Assembly (NCBI GenBank): GCA_902729315.2
Contig: LR746276.1
Location: 659,169 to 723,168, forward strand
Direction of reading: 5' to 3'
Length of the DNA stretch: 64,000 nucleotides
Source of the DNA: Spirodela intermedia
Lineage: Eukaryota; Streptophyta; Magnoliopsida; Alismatales; Araceae
Shown here: in pieces, positions 35,201 to 50,310 of the stretch
Position numbering within the stretch: the stretch's first letter is position 1
How the letters are laid out: each line of letters starts with the position of its first letter
The notes under the pieces: model-generated
What the model was told of the DNA's origin: nothing
Seen by the model: only the letters and a program-made list of their open reading frames with translations
The model's database searches: none
Program-made: the position numbers and the translations under genes

Positions 35201-38200
35201 ACCTGAATAATATGCTCCACTGATTGCTCTTTCCAATTACTTTTCCCCGTTATTATATTTCTTGTGGAGATCGAGTATAACCTTAATGCACTACATCAAT
35301 ATTTTCCCTTGAAATTGTGTCGGTAACATCTGCATCTGGAGATTTAAGAGTGCATATTGTTTGGAATCACTGCGTATTTTGTCGCCTTTCATAGCGATCT
35401 CCATCGCAGTTATGTACTCTGTTCAGTTCTCTGTACGTCTTCTCTATCTCGCTCTATATCAATTAATCCAAAATAGTTCCTGCACTCATTCATCACAGAT
35501 TTACCAGGTATCAAGTTTTATCTTGAAAACACAATACATTTCCCTGATTCCTTTCTTTTGTTGGCTTCACTTGTTGCCGGATGTTCCTGGGTTTTAAAAA
35601 TTTCTTAGAGCATTGTCTTTTTTTCTATCATGTTCTTTGCAGTGTCAAATGAAAATTTGAAGATGGGGTGCATATTTTTAATGAAATTATAATATGCGTT
35701 CAATCTTGAAACTTAAATTTGTGATAGTTGGATAGTCACTGGGTGGCCTAAGTGAATTGGATAATATTTATCAATTTACTCGAACTCTTAGAAATACCAT
35801 TTTGATCATTTCCTCTTAACCTTAAAGATTTATTTTTATGCTTATGGGGGCCATATCCTTTCAGGTTGCGGTCAGGAATGTGCCTTCAGTCGGTGGGCAT
35901 TCAATACCAGAGAGCGTGGACAGTTTCTTTAAAAGAAACCACCCTGACCATTATCTTGGCCACCAGGTAGATCTCATAATGTCATTATGAATATTCTATG
36001 CATTAATTTTGATGATCTTATAAAGACCACTCTGTGCATTAATCTTATAGTATCCCGATCCCTCCTGAATTAAATTAGCTTCGTAGTGATCCTGTAAGCT
36101 TCTTATGATCAGGCTGTTTACAATGCAAACAAAATTTCTAAGCTGATGAAGAAAAAGGAAGGACTCCAAAATTGGCTCGATTATTATCAGCTTAAATTTG
36201 AAAGGTACCCAGGTAGAAAACCGACGAAAAAGGTAATTTTTTTTACGGTCAATTTGTTATCCATTGTTTCAGTTGACCTTTTAAATATTCTCTTTAAAAT
36301 AGATTGTCATATACGAGTATTTTCTTTTAATTTCATCTTTCAGAGTGGTTTTCTTGGCCTTTGGGGTGAAAGGGTAGATACAATTGCGTACTACAAAGAA
36401 AAGATTAATGAGATTGATAAAAAGGTAAATCCTGACCATTCTTAAATGAGATTTTGCGACTTATTTCCATTCCCTGTCACACAGCAAAGTTGAAAAAAGC
36501 CCAATTTCAATTATTCTTGAGATTTTTTCAGATATTATCCCTGTTTGATCTATCCTGGAATTTACTTTCATCACATTTCAGATAGCTTTTCAACGCCAAA
36601 GGATTCTGAAAGATCCAAAGGCCGTTCTCCCGGTGGCATTTGTTGTATTTGATTCTCGATGGGCAGCTGCTGTTTGTGCACAGACACAACAGAGCAAGAA
36701 TCCGACCCAATGGTTAACCAGCTGGGCACCAGAGCCTCGTGATGTATATTGGCAGAATTTAGCAATACCACTTGTTTCTCTCAACATCCGGAGGCTTGTG
36801 GTATCAGTGTTAGTCTTCGCACTGATTTTCTTCTACATGATCCCCATTGCTTTCGTGCAATCATTAGCAAATCTTGAAGGTCTGGAGAAGGTCGCCCCGT
36901 TTCTCAGACCAGTGATAGAACTGTAAGTTGTTCACTTTCCGCCTGATTTATAAAATAGCATCGGTTGCACATCCTTGGGTCGTCGAAATCAAGTCCAAGC
37001 TCTCTGCTATCATCGAATAGATGATTTTTTTAAGCATATGTTTATCCCAGAAGAAATGTATTAGCATATCGTATGCATGATTCTTATTTTCCGCTGATTT
37101 CGGATGCCTTGAAATATATCGGAGGCGATGCTTTTCCACGTTATCTTTTGCAGGAAATTGATCAAATCCTTCATACAAGGATACGTTCCGGGGCTTGTTC
37201 TAAAGATATTCTTGTATTTCCTTCCCGGCATCCTGATGATTTTGTCAAAACTAGAAGGCTACTTATCACTATCGTCCCTTGAAAGAAAGACCGCATCAAA
37301 GTATTACTATTTCATGCTGGTGAATGTTTTCCTGGGGAGCATAATCGCTGGAACAGCCTTCGAACAGCTATATTCTTTCCTTCATCAATCAGCCACTCAG
37401 TAATTCTCTCCATCCTTCTGATGCTTCATTTCTCTTACCCAATGTGATTCTATGATTTAACACCCGAATACCGATTTCATGAATCAGGCTAAAGCATATT
37501 ACTACTTATCTCTAATCATATTTCAATCGCTCCACAGGATTCCAAGAACTATTGGATTGGGGATACCGATGAAGGCCACATTTTTTATTACGTACATAAT
37601 GGCAGATGGGTGGACAGGAATTGCATATGAAATTCTACGCCTGAAGCCTCTAGTCATATATCATATCAAAAACATGTTCTTTGTCAAGACGGAGAGAGAC
37701 AGAGAGAAAGCCACGGACCCTGGGAGCGTTGAACTCCGAGAGACCCTTCCGAATCTGGAGCTGTACTTTCTCCTCGGTCTTGTCTACGCTGTGGTCTCCC
37801 CTATTCTTCTTCCCTTTGTGTTAGTCTTCTTCGGATTCGCTTATGCTGTTTACCGCCACCAGGTTAGTCTTCTCACCTATTTCTCATTGCTCAAGGCACC
37901 CACATGTACATGCTACTCCTGTTTCTCTCTCTAAAAAGTAGATATAATATATATATATATATATTCCTAAATATTTATTTCCATGATAACACCCTGATTC
38001 ATGCTAATTTATGGACCGAAGAGTAATTTCTGAAATCCCTGTTTGTATGAACATTGTCCAAATATTTACAATTTTTCTCTTCCATATACCTGTTAGAATC
38101 CATGTTTTGAAGAGTAGTGCTTGATGTATCTGTAGATTATTAATGTCTACAATCAAGAATATGAGAGTGCTGGCGCATTTTGGCCTCATGTTCATGGCCG

Positions 38201-38386
38201 CATCATTGGAAGCTTGTTGATATCTCATGTGCTTTTGCTGGGCCTGCTAAGTGTGAAGAGGGCAGCTTACTCCACTCCTCTACTCGTTATCCTCCCTGTT
38301 CTGACACTATCGTTTCACAAGTACTGCAAGAGCCGCTTCGAACCCGCATTCAGAAGATACCCATTGGAGGTGAGGTTGATTCACAC

Positions 38387-38420
<34 letters not shown>

Positions 38421-38790
38421 CTCTGTGTGAATAAGCTCTTCTTGTATAATCAAGTTGAATGGCTCCATAGAGGTGTAAATCCATGCACTCTTTTGCTTCT
38501 TTTGGTGTACTGATTGTGAAGATTCTATGAACTGAGTTTCTCAGGAGGCGATGGAGAAGGACGCCGTGGAGAAGGCCGCGGAGCCGGGGCTCAACCTCAA
38601 GGCCTACTTGGCGGACGCCTACCTGCACCCGATCTTCCAATCGTTCGAAGAAGTGGAGTTGGGAGATTTCAATGTGGACAAGCACCAGACCCACCGATCT
38701 CTTCCTGTAGTGGAATCATCGCCTCCCAGAAGTGAGGTCAACTCTCCCTCTTCTCCCCATTACGTTTATCACTTCGAGATTGAGCCCTGA
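32300..38790 (+). CDS. OSCA1: OSCA1/CSC1-type hyperosmolality-gated cation channel
   Basis: Plasma-membrane mechanosensitive, calcium-permeable channel of the OSCA/TMEM63 (DUF221) family, which in plants senses osmotic stress. Eleven exons (32300-32619, 33488-33640, 34227-34362, 35865-35966, 36113-36232, 36344-36424, 36582-36922, 37154-37399, 37538-37862, 38136-38369, 38545-38790) join in frame to 767 residues, the normal family length. Residues 1-~190 hold the N-terminal TM region (start MATVGDIAVSAFVNVL, then 'FMRIQPVNDRVYFPK'). Residues ~200-355 are the cytosolic domain ('QFTVAVRNVPSVGG', 'AAAVCAQTQQSKNPTQW'). Residues ~365-650 form the 7-TM pore module ('IPIAFVQSLANLEG', 'IPMKATFFITYIMADGW', 'IINVYNQEYESAGAFWP'). 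The C-terminal tail is short. Clade 1 is assigned from its similarity to remembered OSCA1.1. Introns are GT-AG. A ~143-bp tandem duplication begins inside the last ~40 coding bases. Confidence 0.95.
38388..38412. repeat. (CT)n microsatellite in OSCA intron 10
   Basis: A CT run about 18 bases after the donor at 38370, followed by CTATCTATCT variants. Confidence 0.95.
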
Positions 38791-39048
38791 AATGGAAAAT
38801 TCTCCCTTTCATTCCTGTATACATCCACATCATTTTCGACAAAAAAGAAATCCCAACCAAACAGAGAGATTGGAATCACTTTTGGATACTCACTTCTCCC
38901 CATTACGTTTATCACTTTGAGATTGAGCTCTGAAATGGAAAATTCTCCCTTTTATTTCTGTACATCGACATCATTTTCGACGAAAAATAATTCCAAAAAA
39001 AGAGGGGAAAAAAGAACGATTGGAATCACTTGTGGGCACTGTTTGGCG
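38750..39048 (+). repeat. Two-copy ~143-bp tandem duplication of the OSCA 3' end
   Basis: Unit 1 (38750-38892) starts within the coding sequence for the last 13 residues and stop. Unit 2 (38893-39048) repeats it with substitutions and indels. Shared blocks include CTTCTCCCCATTACGTTTAT, 'gaaatggaaaattctccctt', 'catcattttcgac' and 'gattggaatcactt'. In unit 2 the same terminal codons are still readable, with a stop at the same place. Confidence 0.92.
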
Positions 39049-40158
39049 GGCAAGATCTGTTCCTGTGTTTCTGCTTGTGATGGGAGTATTGATGACTGCC
39101 TGGCAGATTCCCGGGAATCCAAACTGCTGTTTCCACCGTATGCAGCAGCTCCAAACACCCTCACGAGGGTGCTTGGAAGTATCTGCGCACTCGGATTCGC
39201 GGAAAACCGGGATTTCCAGAAGCGCTTCCACAGCATCATGTTTTTCTTTAGAAAATATAACATAATATAATATCTCATTTATTACTTTAATTTGGATTTT
39301 TAATTGACTAAAATATTTTTAAAAATTAAAATAAGAGATCGGACGAGTGTGGACTGTAATCTATATGCGGACGCTTGCTGACTTCCTGACACGAGAGGAT
39401 TCCGAGGGTATTATTATAAATATAAAAAGTCCATTGGTAATTATTAAAAAGTAGGCGCGAAGTAGACGTGGAGCCTCCACGGTTTTCCTTTCATTTATTA
39501 TAAAAAAATGAAAAAAATTACCAGAATATTCAAAAGTCAATCGTTGTGGATAACAATTATAAAAAAATTGCTCCTTCCCGATCAAAGTGGAGCGTCAGAT
39601 ATTACAGGTGGGCCCCGCATGGACCATGCCACGCGCCTATGCGGCCGTGCCCCAAGGATATGGGCCGGTGCAGCGCTCTCAACGACCCCACACCAAACTC
39701 GGCTCTTTCAACCGTACAAGCCATTTGACAGTCGTGCCAGCGTTCAGGGAACGAATCTAAGCGTTGATCCGCCGATCAGCGATGCATCTGGGAATATCCT
39801 GTCCGTCTACAGAAATGGACTCCAAAATCGCGCTCTCTTTTTCTCTCTCAAATTACATGTGAAGCAGAGGGCTTATAGTAATTATTTAAAGTATACGTAC
39901 GATATTAAACGGTTATGGGCGATGGATCATCTTTTAAAAACGAAGATTACGAGACATATGAGAAATTTTATTTATTTTTGTTCTCCAGAGATTACATCTC
40001 TCCGCAGACCTGCTATATAAACGGGGTTCTCCCCGCCCGCTTTCCAGGTCGGTACTCTCTCTCTCTCGGTCGGTCGGTCGCTCACTCGCTCGCTCTCTCT
40101 GCATTCCCTGCGAATCAATCTGAGAAGGTCCGACTCTGTGGAGCTCCCGTCTTGATTG
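39049..40158. other. OSCA-CCT intergenic region and CCT 5' UTR
   Basis: No gene is recognised. The region is AT-rich at 39240-39560, then GC-richer. CT/CGGT repeats (40046-40100) lie in the presumed CCT 5' UTR. Confidence 0.55.
40014..40020 (+). promoter_or_regulatory. TATA box of the CCT gene
   Basis: TATATAA lies 139-145 bases upstream of the ATG at 40159. It is followed by a GC-rich then CT-rich leader, so transcription probably starts near 40045-40050. Confidence 0.65.
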
Positions 40159-44694
<4,536 letters not shown>

Positions 44695-44795
44695 TGTGCT
44701 TACCTTTGTGGAGAGTCAGTCCACAGCCGCGGCGGGGATTCATTGACCTTCAGACAGACTGTGAGTTCCTCTATGCTCGCTCTTCCTTTTTCGTG

Positions 44796-44835
<40 letters not shown>

Positions 44836-47470
44836 TCCTCCTCTCTAGGGAGTAATGGGCCACAGAAGCCCGGATTGGTTGCGTTGTACCCCACCTAGAC
44901 CAGTCTTCTGTTCTCACCTTCTTCTTCTTCATCTTCTTATTTTGCTGCTTCTCTCTCCTTACTCTCCTTCCACGACCTCTTTTTCTCTCTCCTCACGCTC
45001 AGCCGTCAAAAGAGATAAAACGAGTGATTAGAATTAGGGCGGTTTAAGGCGCGAGGTTGGTTTACATACATTTCCTCAGGTCATTCTTCACCGTTCCGTT
45101 TAATTTCGGGTCTGGCTTTAAAGAGATCCTTCTATCCTGGATCCAATACGCCTTAAATTAGAGGCCCATTAACTTTAAATTCGAGCCCATTAGCCTGATA
45201 TAGTACTCTTTAATTTCAGGCCCAATTATAAATCTATTTCTCATTTGACCTCAATTAAATCAAGATAAAATGCAAAGGTATTTCATACTACTATTTGGTA
45301 AGTACTAATTACCAAATAATGTCATTTTCTTGTATGATCTTTGAAATACTTAGAATCACATTTATGCATTTTTGTACTAATGGAAATGCCTAAATTATTC
45401 TTCATAGTTTGTGGTCGTCATCAAAACACATAAATCATTAGGTGCCCTGCAGCGCCTAACTCCCCCTCTTTCTCTCAAACCTCACTCCTTTCGAGCAACA
45501 AGAAATTGAAGAAGACTTGGCCCTCATAACAGACCAACATTACCTAGTGGAGGCAGCTTCCTCCCTTCTTTTATCATGAGCTTAGGGTATGCACAAGAGA
45601 AAAAAAGACACTCATGCCCCTAATAGAGAAGATCATTCTCCATTCCTAATAGACAGATCTGGGGATCAACTTGTGCTTATTAGCTTCTACTCTCAAATGT
45701 CAACACTTATCCACAAGAGCCAGCATTTTGTCTAAAGATCAACAACACTTTTAGCTCATATAAATACGTCAAAAAATTTCAACAAAATACGTTATCCACT
45801 GCATGATTATCCAAGAGTTTTGAAGGACTACAAATTGACAAGACATTTAAGTCAACTTATTGGGTTTAACATGGCACTGCTGTATGGAGCTGGCATCCCT
45901 TTGACTTTGAAGATATGGAGTAGTTCAGCTGTTCATCATTTAGATGGAGTAGCAATAGTCAACAGGCAGACCGGCCTTGAAAGCTAGGATGGATCCATGG
46001 TCCCCAAGCTAGGTAGATGACTCGTGAATGCAAGAATTATGGAGTAGGCTGAAATAGGTGCCTAGTGTAGCGGTCCGTAAAGGCACACAAAGCCTTTGAG
46101 GTGCTATGCAGAGCAGATTTTAGGTGCGCATACCAAATGTCTATGAAGCATCGAGATGGAAGGCAGCAGGTGTGCACACAAGCCCAGACTGGTCCACTTT
46201 TCCTGGGCTTGGGCCTAAAAAAAGCCCAATAATGACTATTATTAGGCCCAGTCCGTCTCGGTCCCTGTCGGGGCCGAGTCTTGGTTTCTGTGTGCCCACG
46301 TGGCAAGAAGGCTTAGTATCTGACTTGATCCAATAGAGGCCTCCCGGACCCAATTGTCAACAGTGTTCTTTAGGGGGTTAAGGCGCTTGCGGCTTCTTCC
46401 TTTTTCTATACAACACTTTTTTGGTGAACTAAAGAGAGGACCCCTTCCTTTCTGTTGTTGCCAGCGCTTCCCATACTGTTTGGAGGGCAGGAGGCATAGA
46501 TGCCAAACCTGACCCCCCACGTGGCACCGAGGCAGACCGTCAACGTTTCACACCAGGTAGACCAGTCTTCTGTGCTCACCCTCCTCGAGTGAGTACTCAA
46601 GTACACCAATGACCTACATATGTATACCCGAGTTGCCCCCCTCTTGAGGGCTCGTCGGTGTCGGGGTGGGAAAGCGCTTCACGGCATTCTGCATTAGTTG
46701 CTTGACAAGCCCATCCACCTCCCCACCCATCTCCCTGTTCCCCCCACTCCTCTCTCGATCTCTTTCTCTCTCTCTCTCTCTGGCTGGGTAGAGTTGGGTT
46801 CACTAACCATCCATATCCTTCTCCCCCCCGCCGCCGTCGACCAAAACCTAATTGAGCGACCAGACGAGGGAGAGGCCGATGATTCATTTAAGGATAAGCG
46901 GAGGTTCCGTGTGAGGGTGATGGACGTGAATGGCAGTTTCAGACCCACGGGTCCAAATGAGATCACTCCAGAAGGTTCGGTAGAAACACTTGACGAGTGT
47001 CTACATGGCCTACATGGCCTACTTGTTATGGGCGCCGATTGACTGCCCCCGGGTCTGATATCCCGCCCCCCCGCCAAATGGGACCGTCCCCATAGAGAGC
47101 GAGAGAGAGAGAGAGAGAGAGTTGGCAGGGTGATTGCTAATAGGCAGACTAGTGCACCGACTTACTAAGGGCAGCGTTTGTAGTGGCCCTTGGAATGCGC
47201 GTTGGATCACGCTGGGAAATCGATTGCCAGTACGATTCATCAGAGAATGGGACCCTGCCCTGAGGGAGATCACATGGGGCTACGGACAGAGCTCCACGTG
47301 GAGGCCACCGTCAGTCAGTCTGTGCACGTCTTCTCAGAGAAGATAAGGCTATTACTGTTCTTGTCGACTCTACTCTCTCTCTCCCTCTCTGCGTTGAAGA
47401 GAAGGGCCCTTCCCAATCGCTTTGCCTGACCCTCAGAGAGTTCGGAGCTTGCTCCCCATAGTGCCTGGTT
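44695..47470. other. CCT-GRP-A intergenic region
   Basis: No independent gene is seen. It contains CT/GA tracts at about 44800-44832, 46763-46780 and 47101-47120. Conserved blocks shared with copies B and C include 'gggaaagcgcttcacggcat' near 46668 and 'agcggaggttccgtgtgagg' near 46898. Conservation across three copies makes the last ~900 bases the likely GRP promoter region. Confidence 0.6.
46296..46526. mobile_element. ~211-bp insertion flanked by 10-bp direct repeats, copy A only
   Basis: CCACGTGGCA occurs at 46296-46305 and again at 46517-46526. The sequence between is absent from copy B (57250-57275) and copy C (63485-63500), which each have one related site. This is the structure expected from an insertion with a 9-10-bp target-site duplication, as made by Mutator-like elements. 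No clear terminal inverted repeats were found, so the element type is unproven. Confidence 0.55.
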
Positions 47471-47473
47471 CAC

Positions 47474-47481
47474 TATAAATA
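47474..47481 (+). promoter_or_regulatory. TATA box of GRP-A
   Basis: TATAAATA lies 75 bases upstream of the ATG at 47549. The same element sits at a similar spacing in GRP-B, within a highly similar promoter. Confidence 0.8.
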
Positions 47482-47548
47482 GAGCAGCACGTCAGGGTCT
47501 TCTCGGTACCTCGTCTTCGTCTCCCTCTTCTTCTTCTTCTTCTGCGAG

Positions 47549-48055
47549 ATGGCTTCCAAGGCTTTGCCCCTGCTGGGCTTCCTCCTGATCGCCATGCTCC
47601 TCGTCTCCGCGGCTGCCGACGCAAAAGACACCAAGGAGAAGGAAACAAGTTCGTTCTTCTTCCCCTATCTCCCCCTCCCCCATATATCGACCTCGCTGTT
47701 GCCCCCATGCTGCTGAAACTCCACGTTTTAGCAGCTCCCAGAATTTTCTCAGGCTAACGCAGAAGCTTTTTCATTCTCATGCTGCTGAGACACCACGTTT
47801 TAGGAGCTCCCAGAGTTTCCCAGGCTAACGAAGAAGCTTTTTCTTTCCCATGCAGAGATCTCCGTCGACCAGCACGGCGGCGGCTACCCGTACCCTGGCG
47901 GCAGCCGCGGGGGCGGTGGTGGCGGCTACCCTTACCCGGGCCGAGGCTACCCGCCCCGGCGGCGATGCCACTACCGTTGTTGCCGTAGGCACGGCCACAA
48001 CTGTTGGTGCTGCAGCCGGAAGGAGTTCGTGGCTACCGTGGAGAAGCACAACTGA
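47549..48055 (+). CDS. Secreted glycine/cysteine-rich protein, copy A (GRP-A)
   Basis: Two exons, 47549-47648 and 47856-48055, join in frame to 99 residues. Residues 1-~24 are a clear signal peptide (MASKALPLLGFLLIAMLLVS, then AAADA), so the protein is probably exported to the cell wall. A charged linker 'KDTKEKETKISVDQ' follows, then a short Gly tract with two YPYPG units and one YPP (about 44-67). The Cys-rich C terminus has spacing C-x3-CC-x6-C-x-CC (residues 71-86), ending 'SRKEFVATVEKHN'. The layout matches the plant GRP family (PF07172). Arabidopsis GRP3, a member with a Cys-rich tail, binds the wall-associated kinase WAK1; a similar role here is inference only. The intron contains a two-copy 72-bp repeat. 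The downstream paralogue GRP-B has a longer Gly tract. Confidence 0.88.
47706..47849 (+). repeat. Two-copy 72-bp tandem repeat in the GRP-A intron
   Basis: Units start at CATGCTGCTGA (47706 and 47778) and share 'ccacgtttta', 'agctcccaga', 'caggctaacg' and 'agaagcttttt'. The exon 2 acceptor CATGCAG falls where a third unit would begin. The same two-unit arrangement exists in GRP-B (58466 and 58537). Confidence 0.88.
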
Positions 48056-48306
48056 GAAGACGGCCTTCGGCCTGCCGGAGGACCGCCGGAGCTAGGCGGA
48101 GGCGTTCGCGCTCGACGGCGGCGCAGGGCCCCTCCTCCCCTTAAATAAGAAGCCCCGTAGAAGGCGCGCATGCACGTGATTGTACTGTAAACGTTGGCTT
48201 TTTAATTTTGTCGGGTGTGGATTCACCGTCTTCTGAAATAATGAACGGCTAGAAGGTTGTCTCCGTGAAGGGTGTCAATGGGTGAAGCCAGAGAGAGGGA
48301 GAGAGC

Positions 48307-48337
<31 letters not shown>

Positions 48338-49420
48338 GCACGTGGGTGATAGAGGATGGGGTCTCACACGTGGCTCTAGATGTACGAATTTTCCTTTTAA
48401 AACCATAAATGATACGAGAAGATTTTTCATGTGCATTATAGTTTGACTTTTTCTAACTTCTATAAATACGTATTATTGGATATTACTTTTTTAAGATGTC
48501 CAAAAATAATAAGAGTTTGACAAATAATTATTATTGAAACATATCTTCTACTAATTTAACATGAGGGCAGTCTGCACGATGCTTCGTGTTCATTCATAAA
48601 ATATAATATATTTTATTTTTATTTTTACACGTTTTTGTGCTTGTTTGCTGACCATGCAACATGGAGTATCCTTCTAAGAAGGTATCTATATTGCCATTTT
48701 TTTGTTCAAAAATATTTTTTTATACTTAAATAGTGATATAGAATATTCACTTGTACGTTTAACAAAGTCCATGCAATTTATCACAAAAAAAGTTGTAATC
48801 ATTTTGTGACGATCTGATAGTAAATTGGCTTTTATAGCATAACAAAAACTACTTTTAATTTTATGATTAAATAAATTTATCTTATTTGGAAATTTGGAAA
48901 GATATTAGCCATATGGTTGATTTTGAAGGCTAATTGCTTCAAACAGAAAAACAAGACATGAGAGAAAAGCTTAGAGGAAGAAAAGTTGAAAATATTTTAG
49001 TGGGGAGATCAAATATATAAAGAAAAAAATCATTTTCATTTTAAAAATTCAACATCTTCACATTTTGAAAAGATGAATTTTATAATTAGTAGCCTTTGAT
49101 GACATATTTGGAGACTTGGATAAATAAATTTAAATTAACATTAGATTGCAATAATAAAACCCATTTTTGGAGGCATAGATAAAATATATGTTTTATAATT
49201 TTTGCTAAAAAAGATGGAAAATATTTTTGAGAGTCACATTTTGCCTATATTTTGGAGATGATTTTGAGGATATAATTAATACCTAACCAAGTGATACTAT
49301 GAGACTTTTCTCAAACATTCTTAGAAGCCAGTAGTTTGGAATTGAATTGAGCATGGCACAACATTAGTGGTAATTGTCCAAAGTTAACATATAAGAGTCA
49401 ATGTGTAATTTGGGATCCCG
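48056..49420. other. GRP-A downstream region
   Basis: No gene is seen. It contains a GA tract (48307-48333) and a CACGTG near 48339. A long AT-rich stretch follows that is diverged but collinear with 59150-60190 in copy B. Confidence 0.55.
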
Positions 49421-49690
49421 TCCTCTTCTACTAGTGTGAGAGAGAGTGTTCTTCATGAGGTCATATCCTACATGGAAATGCTATTGTGTGGGGAACCCAG
49501 AGATGGTGAACGCTAAGCAGAGCACTAGCAGGATGGAGAGGCACCTTCACATTGTCCTTCGACGCACAAAGATGTTCAGCCATCAGCACCACCTTCATGC
49601 TGCCAAACTCGAAGATGACTTCTGAAAATGTTGCCATCACCATTGACATTTACCCCATCTGATAGCAAAGCTCAAATTGGCCCTCTTAGT
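49420..49690 (-). pseudogene. Aspartic-protease (A1, pepsin-like) C-terminal relic, copy A
   Basis: Minus-strand reading, with frameshifts and stops, gives 'FELCYQM', then 'VIFEFGSMKVVLMAEHL', and after a frame change 'FHVGYDLMKNTLS'. These match in order the C-terminal lobe of plant nepenthesin/nucellin-type proteases as I recall it (FxLCY..., V.F.F.GGA...L..EN, N.HVEYDL.KK). It aligns with the better-preserved relic at 60190-60640. It is broken by stops and ends at the boundary with gypsy relic 2, so it is non-functional. Confidence 0.65.
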
Positions 49691-49699
49691 CATTGGCTG

Positions 49700-50310
49700 A
49701 TATAGTCCAAAATCTAGAAACTGAAAAAGAGTTTGAAATCAGAGGCCTAATGACTTTGAAATTAGGCCATAAAAGGAAGAATATTAAAATAAGGCCAAAT
49801 AACTAATTGAGCGCAACAAAGATATGAAAAGTTACCTTTTGAAAGCTACTTTATGGAAACTTACTTTATAATATTTAGAATTTGTTCTAAATATTATTTA
49901 GAGCCTATTTCAAGTTGTTTTTAGAGTCTATTAGAATCTATTTAAGGTTATTTTAAAGACAATTATAGTTTATACTTAATATCTATTCATGATCATCCTT
50001 TTGGAAGCGCACCACCTATTTTCTAGGTCAATATAAATGCCTCAATTCTAACTTAAGAAACACACATTTGAAGTATTATGAGTTTTTCTCTCATATGAGG
50101 TTACCTTCCTCCTTCTACTTGTGAATTCAAACTCTCCTTTGTGGATTCAAGGGTCTTTCATTGATCTTGTGAATTTAAAGTCACTCCCTTGTGGGTTCAA
50201 GGGTTGAAGGCTCTAATCCTATGGATTCATAAACTAGTATTTTTTTCACAATTTATGCTTTGTTGATTCAAGTCTAGATCTTACTGTCTTTCACGTTACT
50301 ACTATGTTAG
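49700..50310 (+). mobile_element. Probable 5' LTR of gypsy relic 2
   Basis: This AT-rich stretch carries repeated phrases of the type 'ttgtg(g/a)attcaaggg'. It ends just before a primer-binding-like site at 50311 (TGGGTATCATAATAAGC, near the initiator-Met complement TGGTATCAGAGC). The left end coincides with the loss of copy A/B homology near 49695. LTR ends are not precisely visible. Confidence 0.45.

Noticed and set aside
47850-48095. Ala/Thr-rich ORFs over GRP exon 2 (and 58609-59040 over GRP-B)
   Set aside because: Alternative frames of the GGC-rich tract. Only the frame joined to the signal-peptide exon gives the YPYPG and Cys pattern shared by both paralogues.
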